From Kribbella antibiotica (lineage in GTDB: Bacteria > Actinomycetota > Actinomycetes > Propionibacteriales > Kribbellaceae), in the NCBI RefSeq assembly GCF_004349055.1, contig NZ_SMKX01000018.1, positions 1 through 64,000 of the forward strand: a DNA stretch of 64,000 nt, written 5' to 3'. The number at the start of each line of letters is the position of its first letter. Positions within the stretch are counted from its first letter, which is position 1. The translations under genes were made by a program, and so were the position numbers. Of this stretch, positions 26,055-32,677 are shown piece after piece. Under the pieces are notes generated by a model. It had not been told where the DNA came from, did not search any database, and saw nothing but the letters and a program-made list of their open reading frames with translations.

Positions 26055-26252
26055 ATGGCGCTGAACAGGGACGAACAACTTCGGGCCAGCCACTCGCTGA
26101 CCGAGCAAGAGATTGCCGAGCTGGCGGACCGGTGCCCCATGCCCCAGCGGAAGTTGTTCGAGGGCTGGCTTCGGGGTGAGCGCCAGCTCGACGGCGACCT
26201 GATCGACACGGGAGACAGCGGTGCAGGAGACGACCACCAAGGGGGGATCTGA
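26055..26252 (+). CDS. Small hypothetical protein, 65 aa
   Basis: The sequence MALNRDEQLRASHSLTEQEI, then AELADRCPMPQRKLFEGWLR, is charged and probably helical in its first 45 residues, with an acidic, glycine-rich end. I recognise no family. A TACGGT hexamer (26042-26047) lies seven bases before the ATG, which fits a leaderless transcript. It is the first of three overlapping small genes divergent from the XRE regulator, which is a likely repressor of the group. Confidence 0.55.
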   Translation: MALNRDEQLRASHSLTEQEIAELADRCPMPQRKLFEGWLRGERQLDGDLIDTGDSGAGDDHQGGI

Positions 26253-26400
26253 ATGGCGAGTGCGGCTGTGGTTCAACGGGTACGCCATCGCGGACTCAAC
26301 CGTAGACCGGGACCTCGCGCTCAGGCTGGTGCTGCATTACTGGACCCGTTTCGCCAAGTTGCGCGTGACCGTGGTGCCGACCCTCCCGCCCGAGCAGTGA
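26221..26400 (+). CDS. Small hypothetical protein, 59 aa
   Basis: Begins at GTG 26221 with GGAGA five bases upstream and overlaps the previous gene by 32 bp in another frame. The product has the core EWRVRLWFNGYAIADSTVDR, then DLALRLVLHYWTRFAKLRVT, a pattern of alternating hydrophobic strand and amphipathic helix that looks like a folded small protein. It ends PPEQ at a TGA that overlaps the next start (GTGA). No family recognised; the overlaps and ribosome site support it being real. Confidence 0.5.
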   Translation: MQETTTKGGSEWRVRLWFNGYAIADSTVDRDLALRLVLHYWTRFAKLRVTVVPTLPPEQ

Positions 26401-26615
26401 TCGAGCAAAAGTGGTGGCGTGTGAAGGTCATGCGCGGTAGCCGGATGGTTGATTGGCGGGACGCGCCAACTGATCACGCCAACGCGTACGCCGTCGCTTT
26501 CGGGTTGCTCTACCCCCATGACCTGATCCGCGCAGAGGAGATCTCGCGGCACGAGGCGGCTTACCCACGTAATCGACCGTACGACCCCCACGACTACGCG
26601 CGCCGCATGATCTGA
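26397..26615 (+). CDS. Small hypothetical protein, 72 aa
   Basis: GTG at 26397 overlaps the stop of the 59-aa gene by four bases, so it is translationally coupled. The product starts MIEQKWWRVKVMRGSRMVDW and contains DHANAYAVAFGLLYPHDLI and a tyrosine/proline-rich end (RNRPYDPHDYARRMI). I recognise no family. A strong hairpin begins at its stop codon and probably ends the three-gene unit. Confidence 0.5.
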   Translation: MIEQKWWRVKVMRGSRMVDWRDAPTDHANAYAVAFGLLYPHDLIRAEEISRHEAAYPRNRPYDPHDYARRMI

Positions 26616-26667
26616 CGGAACCGGTACCGCTCCTCACTTCCTCACGGGCGAAGGTACCGGTTCCGTC
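26614..26667 (+). terminator. 15-bp perfect inverted repeat at the end of the small-gene unit
   Basis: GACGGAACCGGTACC (26614-26628) is perfectly complementary to GGTACCGGTTCCGTC (26653-26667), with a 24-base loop. The first base pair overlaps the stop codon of the 72-aa gene. It acts plausibly as a terminator, although no T run follows. Confidence 0.7.
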
Positions 26668-26676
26668 ACCACAGAC

Positions 26677-26759
26677 GGAGCCCTCGATGTGACCCCCGTG
26701 ATCGAGGGCTCCTCAAGACCAGCGGTGGGCGGCCACAGGGCGACTCGTCGCCCACCGCT
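26677..26759 (+). other. Two further perfect hairpins before the 122-aa gene
   Basis: GGAGCCCTCGAT (26677-26688) pairs with ATCGAGGGCTCC (26701-26712), and AGCGGTGGGCG (26721-26731) pairs with CGCCCACCGCT (26749-26759). With the terminator before them this makes three perfect stems in 146 bp. They stand between two genes on the same strand and end 28 bp before the next start codon, so they may be part of its 5' leader. Confidence 0.7.
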
Positions 26760-26787
26760 GTTCCCAACTACCGACGAAGGAGCATCC

Positions 26788-27156
26788 GTGAAGACCCTGG
26801 CGACGACGGTCGGCATGTTTGATCTGACGCCGTTCCGCCGTGGCGAACTGTTCCGCCGTTCGGATGTGTCGGGTGTGAGCGGGACGGGCGTCGTTGCGCA
26901 GGTGGTCTTGTTCGGCAATGGCCTGGTCGCGGTTGGGTGGCTCGGCGACAAGCCGTGTGTCCAGGTCTGGCCATGCCTGGACTGGGGTCTCGGTATCCAC
27001 GGCCACGAAGGCGCGACGGAGATTCGCTGGCTCGCTTCGGACTGGGCGGACTCCTCGCCGACCTGCCGGGATGCCTCTATGTCAATCACCCGAACGCGAT
27101 CGCCGATGCCGAGTACAAACCCGCCCAACTCTCGGCAGCTTCAGCAGCCGGCCTGA
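26788..27156 (+). CDS. Small phage/actinomycete-type hypothetical protein, C-terminus replaced
   Basis: GTG at 26788 has AAGGAG five bases upstream. The first 83 residues include FRRGELFRRSDVSGVSGTGV and DWGLGIHGHEGATEIRWL, a pattern I recall from short conserved proteins of actinobacteria and their phages whose function is unknown. After RWL, where such proteins normally end, the frame runs on for about 40 residues (ASDWADSSPTCRD, then a Ser/Thr/Pro/Arg-rich stretch) through DNA that codes for the ATP-grasp enzyme in another frame. The real C-terminus was therefore probably replaced at a deletion junction near 27030. Confidence 0.5.
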   Translation: MKTLATTVGMFDLTPFRRGELFRRSDVSGVSGTGVVAQVVLFGNGLVAVGWLGDKPCVQVWPCLDWGLGIHGHEGATEIRWLASDWADSSPTCRDASMSITRTRSPMPSTNPPNSRQLQQPA

Positions 27157-27695
27157 CGGTGCCGCCGACGATCATCACGAACGACCCCGGCGAGGCGCTG
27201 GCCTTTGCACGGGGCGTGGGACGGATCGTCTACAAGCCGCTCTACCTCGGCATGCACGAGCGCGACGGCGAGCCCGCGAGCATCTGGGTCAAGGAGGTCT
27301 TCCCAGCGGAGCTGGACGAGTCCATCGCTGGAACCATTCACCTGTTCCAGGCACGCTGCGACAAGGTGGCGGACCTGCGCGTGACAGTCATCGGTGACCA
27401 TGTGTTCTGCGTCAGAATCGAGTCCAAGGACCCTGAACTGCTGGACTGGCGGTACGACTACGACACGCTGTCCTACTCGGTGGTTGAGCCGCCACTCGAA
27501 CTGATCGAGGGCATGCGTACCTATCTGAAGCGATTCGATCTCGTCTTCGGCTGCTTCGACTTCGCCGTTACCCGAGAAGGTGCCCCCATCTTCCTGGAAT
27601 GCAACCCCAACGGGCAGTGGGGATGGCTGGAAGACGAAACTGGACTCCCGATGACTGCCGCCCTCGCCGATCTACTCGAAAGAGGTACACGATGA
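27030..27695 (+). pseudogene. ATP-grasp RiPP ligase (graspetide TgmB-like), N-terminally truncated
   Basis: From 27033 the frame reads RFGLGGLLADLPG, YVNHPNAIADAEYKPAQL, GRIVYKPLYLG, KVADLRVTVIGDHVF, then FGCFDFAVTREGAPIFLECN and NGQWGWLEDETGLP, the central and C-terminal parts of the actinomycete ATP-grasp peptide maturases (SAV_5884/TgmB type) that form ester or amide cross-links in graspetides. ATP- and Mg-binding residues at the C-terminus (FLECNPNGQ) are kept. The N-terminal 90-100 residues, including the peptide-binding part, are missing and there is no start codon with a ribosome site in frame; upstream DNA belongs to another small gene in a different frame. The end overlaps the methyltransferase start (ATGA). 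Expression is doubtful. Confidence 0.75.
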
Positions 27696-28909
27696 CCGTC
27701 GAACCGGACGACGGCTCGACAAAAGCACTCCGGCTGCGGCTAGCCGACGCACTCGGAAAGTCAGGAGACCTGCGCACCCAGGCATGGCGTGCGGCAGTCG
27801 AGACCGTACCCCGGGAAACGTTCATCCCAGGCTTCTTCGAGGCGATCGACGATCCGCGGGAAACGATGTGGCGCCCGGTCACCCCCGACTTGGTCAGTAC
27901 GCGTGAGCGACTTGAACTGACATACACCAACGAGACCTGGGTGACACAACTCAACCACGAGATCAGCGCCTTCGACACCGACGCGCCAATCCCCGGCGTC
28001 CCAACCTCATCGTCCACGCTACCGGGGCTGGTGGTGCGGATGCTGGAGGAGCTTCACGTCGGCAATGACGATCGGGTACTCGAAATCGGGACAGGTACCG
28101 GGTACTCGACCGGACTGATGTGCGCCCGGCTCGGTCAGGAATTCGTGACCTCGGTCGAGGTAGATCCCGCTGTCGCCGGCCGCGCCAAACAGGGACTCGC
28201 GGCGGCCGGGTTCGCCCCCGACCTAGTCGTTGGTGACGGCCTTGTCGGGCATCAGCCCGGAGCACTGTACGACCGAGTGATTGCCACCTGCTCAGTCCGG
28301 CACATTCCCGATGCATGGATCGCCCAGACGCGGCCCGGAGGTCTGATCCTGACAACCATGCTCGGCTGGCTCGGAGCATCGTCCGGGCTGGTCCGGCTGG
28401 AAGTAACTGGCGGCGGAAAGGCTGAAGGCGTATTCCTCGGGGGTACGGACTCGTTCATGCCAGCCAGGCCCCACGCCGCGCCGCCGATCAGCGACGACCT
28501 GTCCTCCTGGATCGATGATGTCGACACCACCGAGCGCTATACCGATGTCGGCCCTGAGATCCTAGACCCCTGGGACGCAATAACGCCGATCTTCATCGCC
28601 CAACTGGCAGCCCCTGCGGCGCAGCTACTCAGCTACAGCCTGGACGACGGACCGATGCTTGATCACGTGGTGGACGCTAGCCAACGGGCCGTCGCCATCC
28701 TCTATGCGCCACCCAACGGCTCCGCTGTCGTTCGGCAGGCCGGGCCGGTCAACCTGTGGGACCAGATCGAGATGGCAGTCCTAGAGTGGCTAGCCGCCGG
28801 CTCCCCGGCGCTCGATCAGTTCCGGATCAGCATCACACCAGAAGCCCAGATGGTTTGGTACGGCGACCCAAATGGACCGCTGTCATGGAACTTGCCGACG
28901 ATCAGGTGA
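27692..28909 (+). CDS. PIMT-like methyltransferase of the ATP-grasp peptide system (graspetide/imiditide)
   Basis: Product of 405 residues. The N-terminal 220 residues are a protein-L-isoaspartate O-methyltransferase (PIMT)-type domain: SSSTLPGLVVRMLEEL, then DRVLEIGTGTGYSTGLM (SAM motif I), TSVEVDP and GDGLVG. The C-terminal 180 residues are an extension found in methyltransferases encoded beside RiPP ATP-grasp enzymes. In the fuscimiditide system of Thermobifida such an enzyme methylates an Asp side chain of the ester-linked peptide so that it cyclises to aspartimide. The ATG overlaps the stop of the truncated ATP-grasp gene, showing the original operon. No precursor peptide gene is visible, so its substrate is either elsewhere or lost. 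Confidence 0.82.
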   Translation: MTVEPDDGSTKALRLRLADALGKSGDLRTQAWRAAVETVPRETFIPGFFEAIDDPRETMWRPVTPDLVSTRERLELTYTNETWVTQLNHEISAFDTDAPIPGVPTSSSTLPGLVVRMLEELHVGNDDRVLEIGTGTGYSTGLMCARLGQEFVTSVEVDPAVAGRAKQGLAAAGFAPDLVVGDGLVGHQPGALYDRVIATCSVRHIPDAWIAQTRPGGLILTTMLGWLGASSGLVRLEVTGGGKAEGVFLGGTDSFMPARPHAAPPISDDLSSWIDDVDTTERYTDVGPEILDPWDAITPIFIAQLAAPAAQLLSYSLDDGPMLDHVVDASQRAVAILYAPPNGSAVVRQAGPVNLWDQIEMAVLEWLAAGSPALDQFRISITPEAQMVWYGDPNGPLSWNLPTIR

Positions 28910-28929
28910 GCAAGTAAATACGGCGTAGG

Positions 28930-30006
28930 TTAGCTACTGCGAGCTGGGAAGGTCGGTACCGAATGATGTGCAAGTACGGCGTGATAATCGGTGTCGTCGG
29001 TGTCTCGCGGGCTGACGTGCACGGTGACTGCGTCAAGTTTCGGTAGTTCGTGCAGCAGCCGGTGCTGAGTTTCGTTGGCGATGTTGTGTGCTTGGACGAG
29101 GCTCAGGCCGGGATCAACCACAATGCTGACCTCGCCGCGGATCCGGTGCCCTGACCAGCGCAGGCGAACCTCTTCGATGCTCTCGACACCTGTTGTGGTG
29201 TTGATGGTCTGCTCGGCGGCATCGAGGAGCGCCGGGTCGATGGCGTCCATCAATCGCCGGTAGATGTCGGTCGCGGCGCCCTTGAGCACAACCAGAATCG
29301 CAACCGTGATCACCAAGCCGACGATTGGGTCTGCCAGCGGGAATCCCGCCAGCACTCCAAGCGCGCCGACCACAACGGCCAGCGAAGTGAAGCCATCAGT
29401 GCGGGCGTGCAGGCCGTCGGCCACTAGTGCCGCGGATCCGATCTGCCGGCCGACGCGGATTCGGTAGAGAGCGACTAGTTCGTTGCCCGCGAACCCGATC
29501 ACCCCAGCCACGATCAGTACGCCGAGATGTTCAAGCGGGCGTGGATCGAGCAAGCGACGTACCGACTCGTAGCCGGCAACGACGGCCGACAAGGCGATCA
29601 TGGCCACGATGAAGACACCGGCTAGGTCCTCGGCTCGGCCAAAGCCATAGGTGTAGCGGCGATTAGCAGGACGACGGGACAGTGCGAAGGCGATCCACAA
29701 GGGCACGGCGGTCAGCGCATCGGAGAAGTTGTGGATGGTGTCGGCCAGCAGCGCCACCGACCCGGTGAACACCACCAGAGCTGCCTGCGCGATCGCCGTC
29801 ACGCCAAGACCAGCGAGGCTGATCTTGACCGCCCGAATCCCTTCCCTGCTGGCCTCCAGCGCCGAGTCGATCGAGTCGGCGGCATCGTGGCTGTGCGGCT
29901 TGAACACCGAGCGCACCCACCCCCGCAGGCCGCCAGCTTCACCGTGCTCATGCTCATGCCCGTGCCCATGTCCATGGCCGTGCCCATGATCGGTGTTGTT
30001 GTCCAT
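28930..30006 (-). CDS. CDF-family metal cation exporter (CzcD/ZitB-like)
   Basis: Product of 358 residues. A histidine-rich N-terminus (MDNNTDHGHGHGHGHGHEHE) precedes a cation diffusion facilitator core with six membrane helices (about 60-270) and a cytoplasmic domain (about 275-345). The metal-site motifs are DTIHNFSDAL in helix 2 and ADGLHARTDGFTS in helix 5. It exports Zn, Co, Ni or Cd by proton exchange. The start at 30006 is chosen because GGAG lies eight bases upstream and the His stretch begins there. It is divergent from an ArsR regulator with inverted repeats between, so it is a metal-inducible efflux pair. Confidence 0.92.
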   Translation of the reverse strand: MDNNTDHGHGHGHGHGHEHEHGEAGGLRGWVRSVFKPHSHDAADSIDSALEASREGIRAVKISLAGLGVTAIAQAALVVFTGSVALLADTIHNFSDALTAVPLWIAFALSRRPANRRYTYGFGRAEDLAGVFIVAMIALSAVVAGYESVRRLLDPRPLEHLGVLIVAGVIGFAGNELVALYRIRVGRQIGSAALVADGLHARTDGFTSLAVVVGALGVLAGFPLADPIVGLVITVAILVVLKGAATDIYRRLMDAIDPALLDAAEQTINTTTGVESIEEVRLRWSGHRIRGEVSIVVDPGLSLVQAHNIANETQHRLLHELPKLDAVTVHVSPRDTDDTDYHAVLAHHSVPTFPARSS

Positions 30007-30050
30007 GCCTCTTGCTCCATCCGCAGTGGCGTCGATACGCACGGTCATGA

Positions 30051-30098
30051 TACCTGCATAGTCACGCAGGTACGCAAGTAGGCAGGTAGTTGTAAAGT
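30051..30098. promoter_or_regulatory. ArsR-type operator and promoter between CDF and arsR genes
   Basis: TACCTGC (30051-30057) and GCAGGTA (30066-30072) form a perfect inverted repeat with eight bases between; a third half-site GCAGGTA is at 30082-30088. TAAAGT (30093-30098) lies seven bases before the ArsR ATG and fits a leaderless promoter. Metal-bound regulator release here would open both genes. Confidence 0.65.
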
Positions 30099-30105
30099 CG
30101 GTCAC

Positions 30106-30453
30106 ATGCACGTGTCGATCGATGATTTCGAGATGCCCAACGAGGAGCAGGTACACCTTGCGGCGGAGTCGTTCAGGTTGCTGGGCGATCCGACTCGAAT
30201 CAAGGTGCTGTGGGCGCTTTTGCAGGGTGAGTCGTCGGTAGCGTGCCTCGCTGAACTGGCCGGTGTCGCACCCACCGCTGTCAGCCAGCACCTCGCCAAG
30301 CTCCGCCTGGCCGGACTGGTGAGGGGCCGCCGCGAAGGCACATTCGTGTACTACTCAGCCGCCAACCACCACGTGAAAAGCCTCCTGAATCAGGCTCTGT
30401 TCCATGCCGATCATGTCGATCGCGGCCTCGTCGACGAGAACACTTCGACGTAG
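30106..30453 (+). CDS. ArsR/SmtB-family metal-sensing repressor
   Basis: Product of 115 residues. Winged helix-turn-helix: FRLLGDPTRIKVLWALLQGE, then CLAELAGVAPTAVSQHLAKLRLAGLV and the wing GRREGTFVYYS. Metal-binding candidates are the C-terminal HHVKSLLNQALFHADH histidines and aspartates (alpha-5 type site, as in NmtR/KmtR nickel-cobalt sensors) and Cys in SSVACLAEL. Divergent from the CDF exporter, its obvious target. It converges with the M56 gene, with only five bases between their stop codons. Confidence 0.9.
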   Translation: MHVSIDDFEMPNEEQVHLAAESFRLLGDPTRIKVLWALLQGESSVACLAELAGVAPTAVSQHLAKLRLAGLVRGRREGTFVYYSAANHHVKSLLNQALFHADHVDRGLVDENTST

Positions 30454-30458
30454 ATCGG

Positions 30459-31364
30459 TCAGAACAGTACGCCCGAGGGGAAGCTTGCCAGGAGCAACGG
30501 AAGTCCGATCAGGATCGATGTTGCCGCGCCCAAGGCGATCAGCGCGGGCGAGGACCGTTCGGGCGGCGGGCCGAGCAGCCGCTCGACGCGAGCCAGCGCC
30601 TGCCCGCCAGTGGCACCGAGAGTACCGCTGGGCGAGGCCCGGCCCAGTAACGCGATCGCACCGGCAAGACTGCTGCCGTCGACCAGCCGCCGCGCTCTGT
30701 CGTCAGCCAGTAGCTCGACCAGATTCCTGGTCTCTTCGCGGAGCTGATCGAGAACCTTGACGGCGGGAAACGCTCCAGCGAGCAAAGTCGCCCAGCCGAC
30801 CAGAAGATGATGACGCCCGGCCAAGTGTGCACGCTCGTGCGCGAGCACCGCCGCCAACTGACGTGGCTGAAGGAGCTTGATCGCATGGTCGGTCACGACG
30901 ATGCGCCGGGTGCCGGCAATGCAATAAGCAGCGGCCACGGTCGCCGGTACGACGGTCGCGTCGAGTTCGGGATCGTGGCGGCCGAGCACGGCCAGCAACT
31001 CCATCTGCCGGTCACGTGTCTTCCGATGCCCGCGAAGAATCCGGAGTCCGGTTTTGGTCATCCGGGTTGCGGCGAAGGCGATCAAAACCAACCCGATCGC
31101 GAGACCTGCAAGCGTCTCGACCACGGGTATCCCGTGATCATGGTGCTCGGATCGGACGAATGGCAGATACCGGGCAGCTGACACCAGCTTGACCGCCGCA
31201 AGCCCGAGCGCAAGGCCAGCTGAACCGATCGAGGCGTGCCACAGCGCGAGGGCCAGCCCCGGCGACCGGGGTGATAGAGCGGGCCTGGACAGTACATGTG
31301 GCGCTACGGTCGCGACAGTCGCGGCGTACCCGGTCAGCAGAAGCACGTGTGTGGCGACGTTCAT
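30459..31364 (-). CDS. M56-family (BlaR1-like) membrane metallopeptidase
   Basis: Product of 301 residues with three or four membrane helices. The zinc site HExxH is HERAH in QLAAVLAHERAHLAGRHHLL (about 170), followed by the helper acidic region ELLADDRARR. There is no extracellular penicillin-binding sensor domain, so unlike true BlaR1 the signal is unknown. The start overlaps the stop of the BlaI-type gene (ATGA), the standard arrangement in which the peptidase inactivates its partner repressor. The group sits beside a CtaG-like gene, a pairing seen in actinomycetes and thought to concern copper or respiratory-oxidase maturation. Confidence 0.87.
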   Translation of the reverse strand: MNVATHVLLLTGYAATVATVAPHVLSRPALSPRSPGLALALWHASIGSAGLALGLAAVKLVSAARYLPFVRSEHHDHGIPVVETLAGLAIGLVLIAFAATRMTKTGLRILRGHRKTRDRQMELLAVLGRHDPELDATVVPATVAAAYCIAGTRRIVVTDHAIKLLQPRQLAAVLAHERAHLAGRHHLLVGWATLLAGAFPAVKVLDQLREETRNLVELLADDRARRLVDGSSLAGAIALLGRASPSGTLGATGGQALARVERLLGPPPERSSPALIALGAATSILIGLPLLLASFPSGVLF

Positions 31365-31735
31365 GAGTCGTGGTCGTCCGCTCGCCGACGGTCCAGCAGC
31401 GCATCCCGCACCGCACTCGCCTCCTGGTCGGTCATGCTGTCCACGAACCGCAGCAAAGTGGCGACCTCGTCGCCACTTCCGGCGAGGACCTGGCGCATCA
31501 GCTCGGCGCTGTAGTCCCGCCGTGAGGACACCGGCTGGTACCGGTAGGCCTTGCCGTCCAGTTCTCTGGTCAGCCAGCCCTTGCGGTACAGGTTGTCCAT
31601 GACCGTCATGACTGTCGTGTAGGCGAGTTGCCGCTCCGATGCGAGAGTGTCGAGCATTTCGCGAACGGTGGCGGGTCTGTCCGCGTTCCACAGGCGATCC
31701 ATCACGAGCGATTCCAGATCACCGAATGTCCGCAC
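31361..31735 (-). CDS. BlaI/MecI/CopY-family repressor
   Basis: Product of 124 residues with the winged helix of the family: LESLVMDRLWNADRPATVRE, LAYTTVMTVMDNLYRKGWL, GKAYRYQPVSSRRDY. The C-terminal part holds the dimerisation helices. GTG start at 31735 with GGGAG six bases upstream. It is coupled to the M56 peptidase and lies 24 bp after a methyltransferase gene on the same strand. A TACTAT-n5-ATAGTA palindrome upstream of the divergent CtaG-like gene is its probable operator. Confidence 0.9.
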   Translation of the reverse strand: MRTFGDLESLVMDRLWNADRPATVREMLDTLASERQLAYTTVMTVMDNLYRKGWLTRELDGKAYRYQPVSSRRDYSAELMRQVLAGSGDEVATLLRFVDSMTDQEASAVRDALLDRRRADDHDS

Positions 31736-31759
31736 GACGTCTCCCTATAGCAATGCTCG

Positions 31760-32518
31760 TCACGACTGCTCACGCCGACGGAAGACGAGAAGCTCCGTTC
31801 GTCCGCCACTCAGTGGCACGAAATGGCTGCCCCGCAGCTCCAGCCCCCGGTTGCCGGCGAAATCGAGAAGCCAGTCGCGCGGCGTCAGGGAGTAGATCGT
31901 CGCACGCGAGGGCTCGGCGAGCCAGGTCTTCGTCACCGCATCGTCCAGGCAGGCATCGGTGATCACGTCGAACGCGACGACACCACCTGGCCGGACCACA
32001 CGCGCCATCTCGACGATGTACTCGAAGGCGACGATGAACGGTATGTAGCAGAACAGCTTGTGTGAGTGAACCAGGTCGACCGACGCAGAATCGGTCGAAC
32101 CAAGCGAGTGACCGTCGGCGTCCCTCACGACAAGCTCGGGACGGATCTGCCGAAGGTAATTCAGCCAGTCCGGCGCCGTCTCGTAGACCTCATATGCGTT
32201 TGGGTGCAGCGCATCCATCACCCTCGTCAGGTAGCGGCCTGACCCCGGGCCGATCTCACACACCCGCCCGATATCGCCGCTCAGCTCCCCGAGCCGCAGC
32301 ATCGCGGCGACGGTCTCCCCCGTCGAGCCCGGCTCCGCACTGAAGTCATCCAGATAGTCACCGACGGACACACCCGCTCGCTTCGCCGCCGCCAACGTCT
32401 TTCGTGCGGGCAGGAACGGGCTGATGCCCGGATCGCTGCTGTACCCCCGAACAAGCTGCATACCCGTCGGGCGCAGCACCCGATTGACCCCCGCACGCGC
32501 AGTTCCTAGCAAAGACAT
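31760..32518 (-). CDS. SAM-dependent class I methyltransferase
   Basis: Product of 252 residues. SAM motif I is VCEIGPGSGRYLTRVMD (about 88-105), followed by YEVYETAPDW, then SVDLVHSHKLFCYIPF and ARVVRPGGVVAFDV. The first 60 residues (RAGVNRVLRPTGMQLVRGY) resemble the lead-in of sugar or lipid O-methyltransferases. ATG at 32518 with AGGGGG just upstream; the frame extends further without homology. First gene of a unit with BlaI and M56 genes; it starts 76 bp from the palindrome assigned to BlaI, so it is likely part of the regulon. Substrate unknown. Confidence 0.75.
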   Translation of the reverse strand: MSLLGTARAGVNRVLRPTGMQLVRGYSSDPGISPFLPARKTLAAAKRAGVSVGDYLDDFSAEPGSTGETVAAMLRLGELSGDIGRVCEIGPGSGRYLTRVMDALHPNAYEVYETAPDWLNYLRQIRPELVVRDADGHSLGSTDSASVDLVHSHKLFCYIPFIVAFEYIVEMARVVRPGGVVAFDVITDACLDDAVTKTWLAEPSRATIYSLTPRDWLLDFAGNRGLELRGSHFVPLSGGRTELLVFRRREQS

Positions 32519-32593
32519 ACCGCCCCCTGATCCAGCGGCCACCGGTGGCCGCACCCCGCCCGTCGCAAGTCCCCACCAGGACGAACCCTTACC

Positions 32594-32624
32594 TACTATG
32601 CAGGATAGTACTAACCGGCATAGT
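32594..32624. promoter_or_regulatory. Probable BlaI operator
   Basis: TACTATGCAGGATAGTA (32594-32610) has perfect six-base arms, like the TACTA...TAGTA sites bound by BlaI-type repressors of mycobacteria. A second weaker pair ACTA (32610-32613) / TAGT (32621-32624) adjoins it. It lies between the methyltransferase-blaI-M56 unit and the CtaG-like gene and could control both. Confidence 0.65.
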
Positions 32625-32677
32625 TGTGGCAAGGTGTTCCGCGGTCCGACCCCGGCGCGACAGCACAGGAGCCTTCA

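Noticed and set aside
26937-27032. N-terminal extension of the ATP-grasp frame
   Set aside because: The residues are an out-of-frame reading of the upstream small gene and do not match the N-terminal domain of the maturase family.
29941-29995. Short tandem DNA repeats
   Set aside because: They are codons for the His-Gly metal-binding tail of the CDF exporter, a normal feature of that family.
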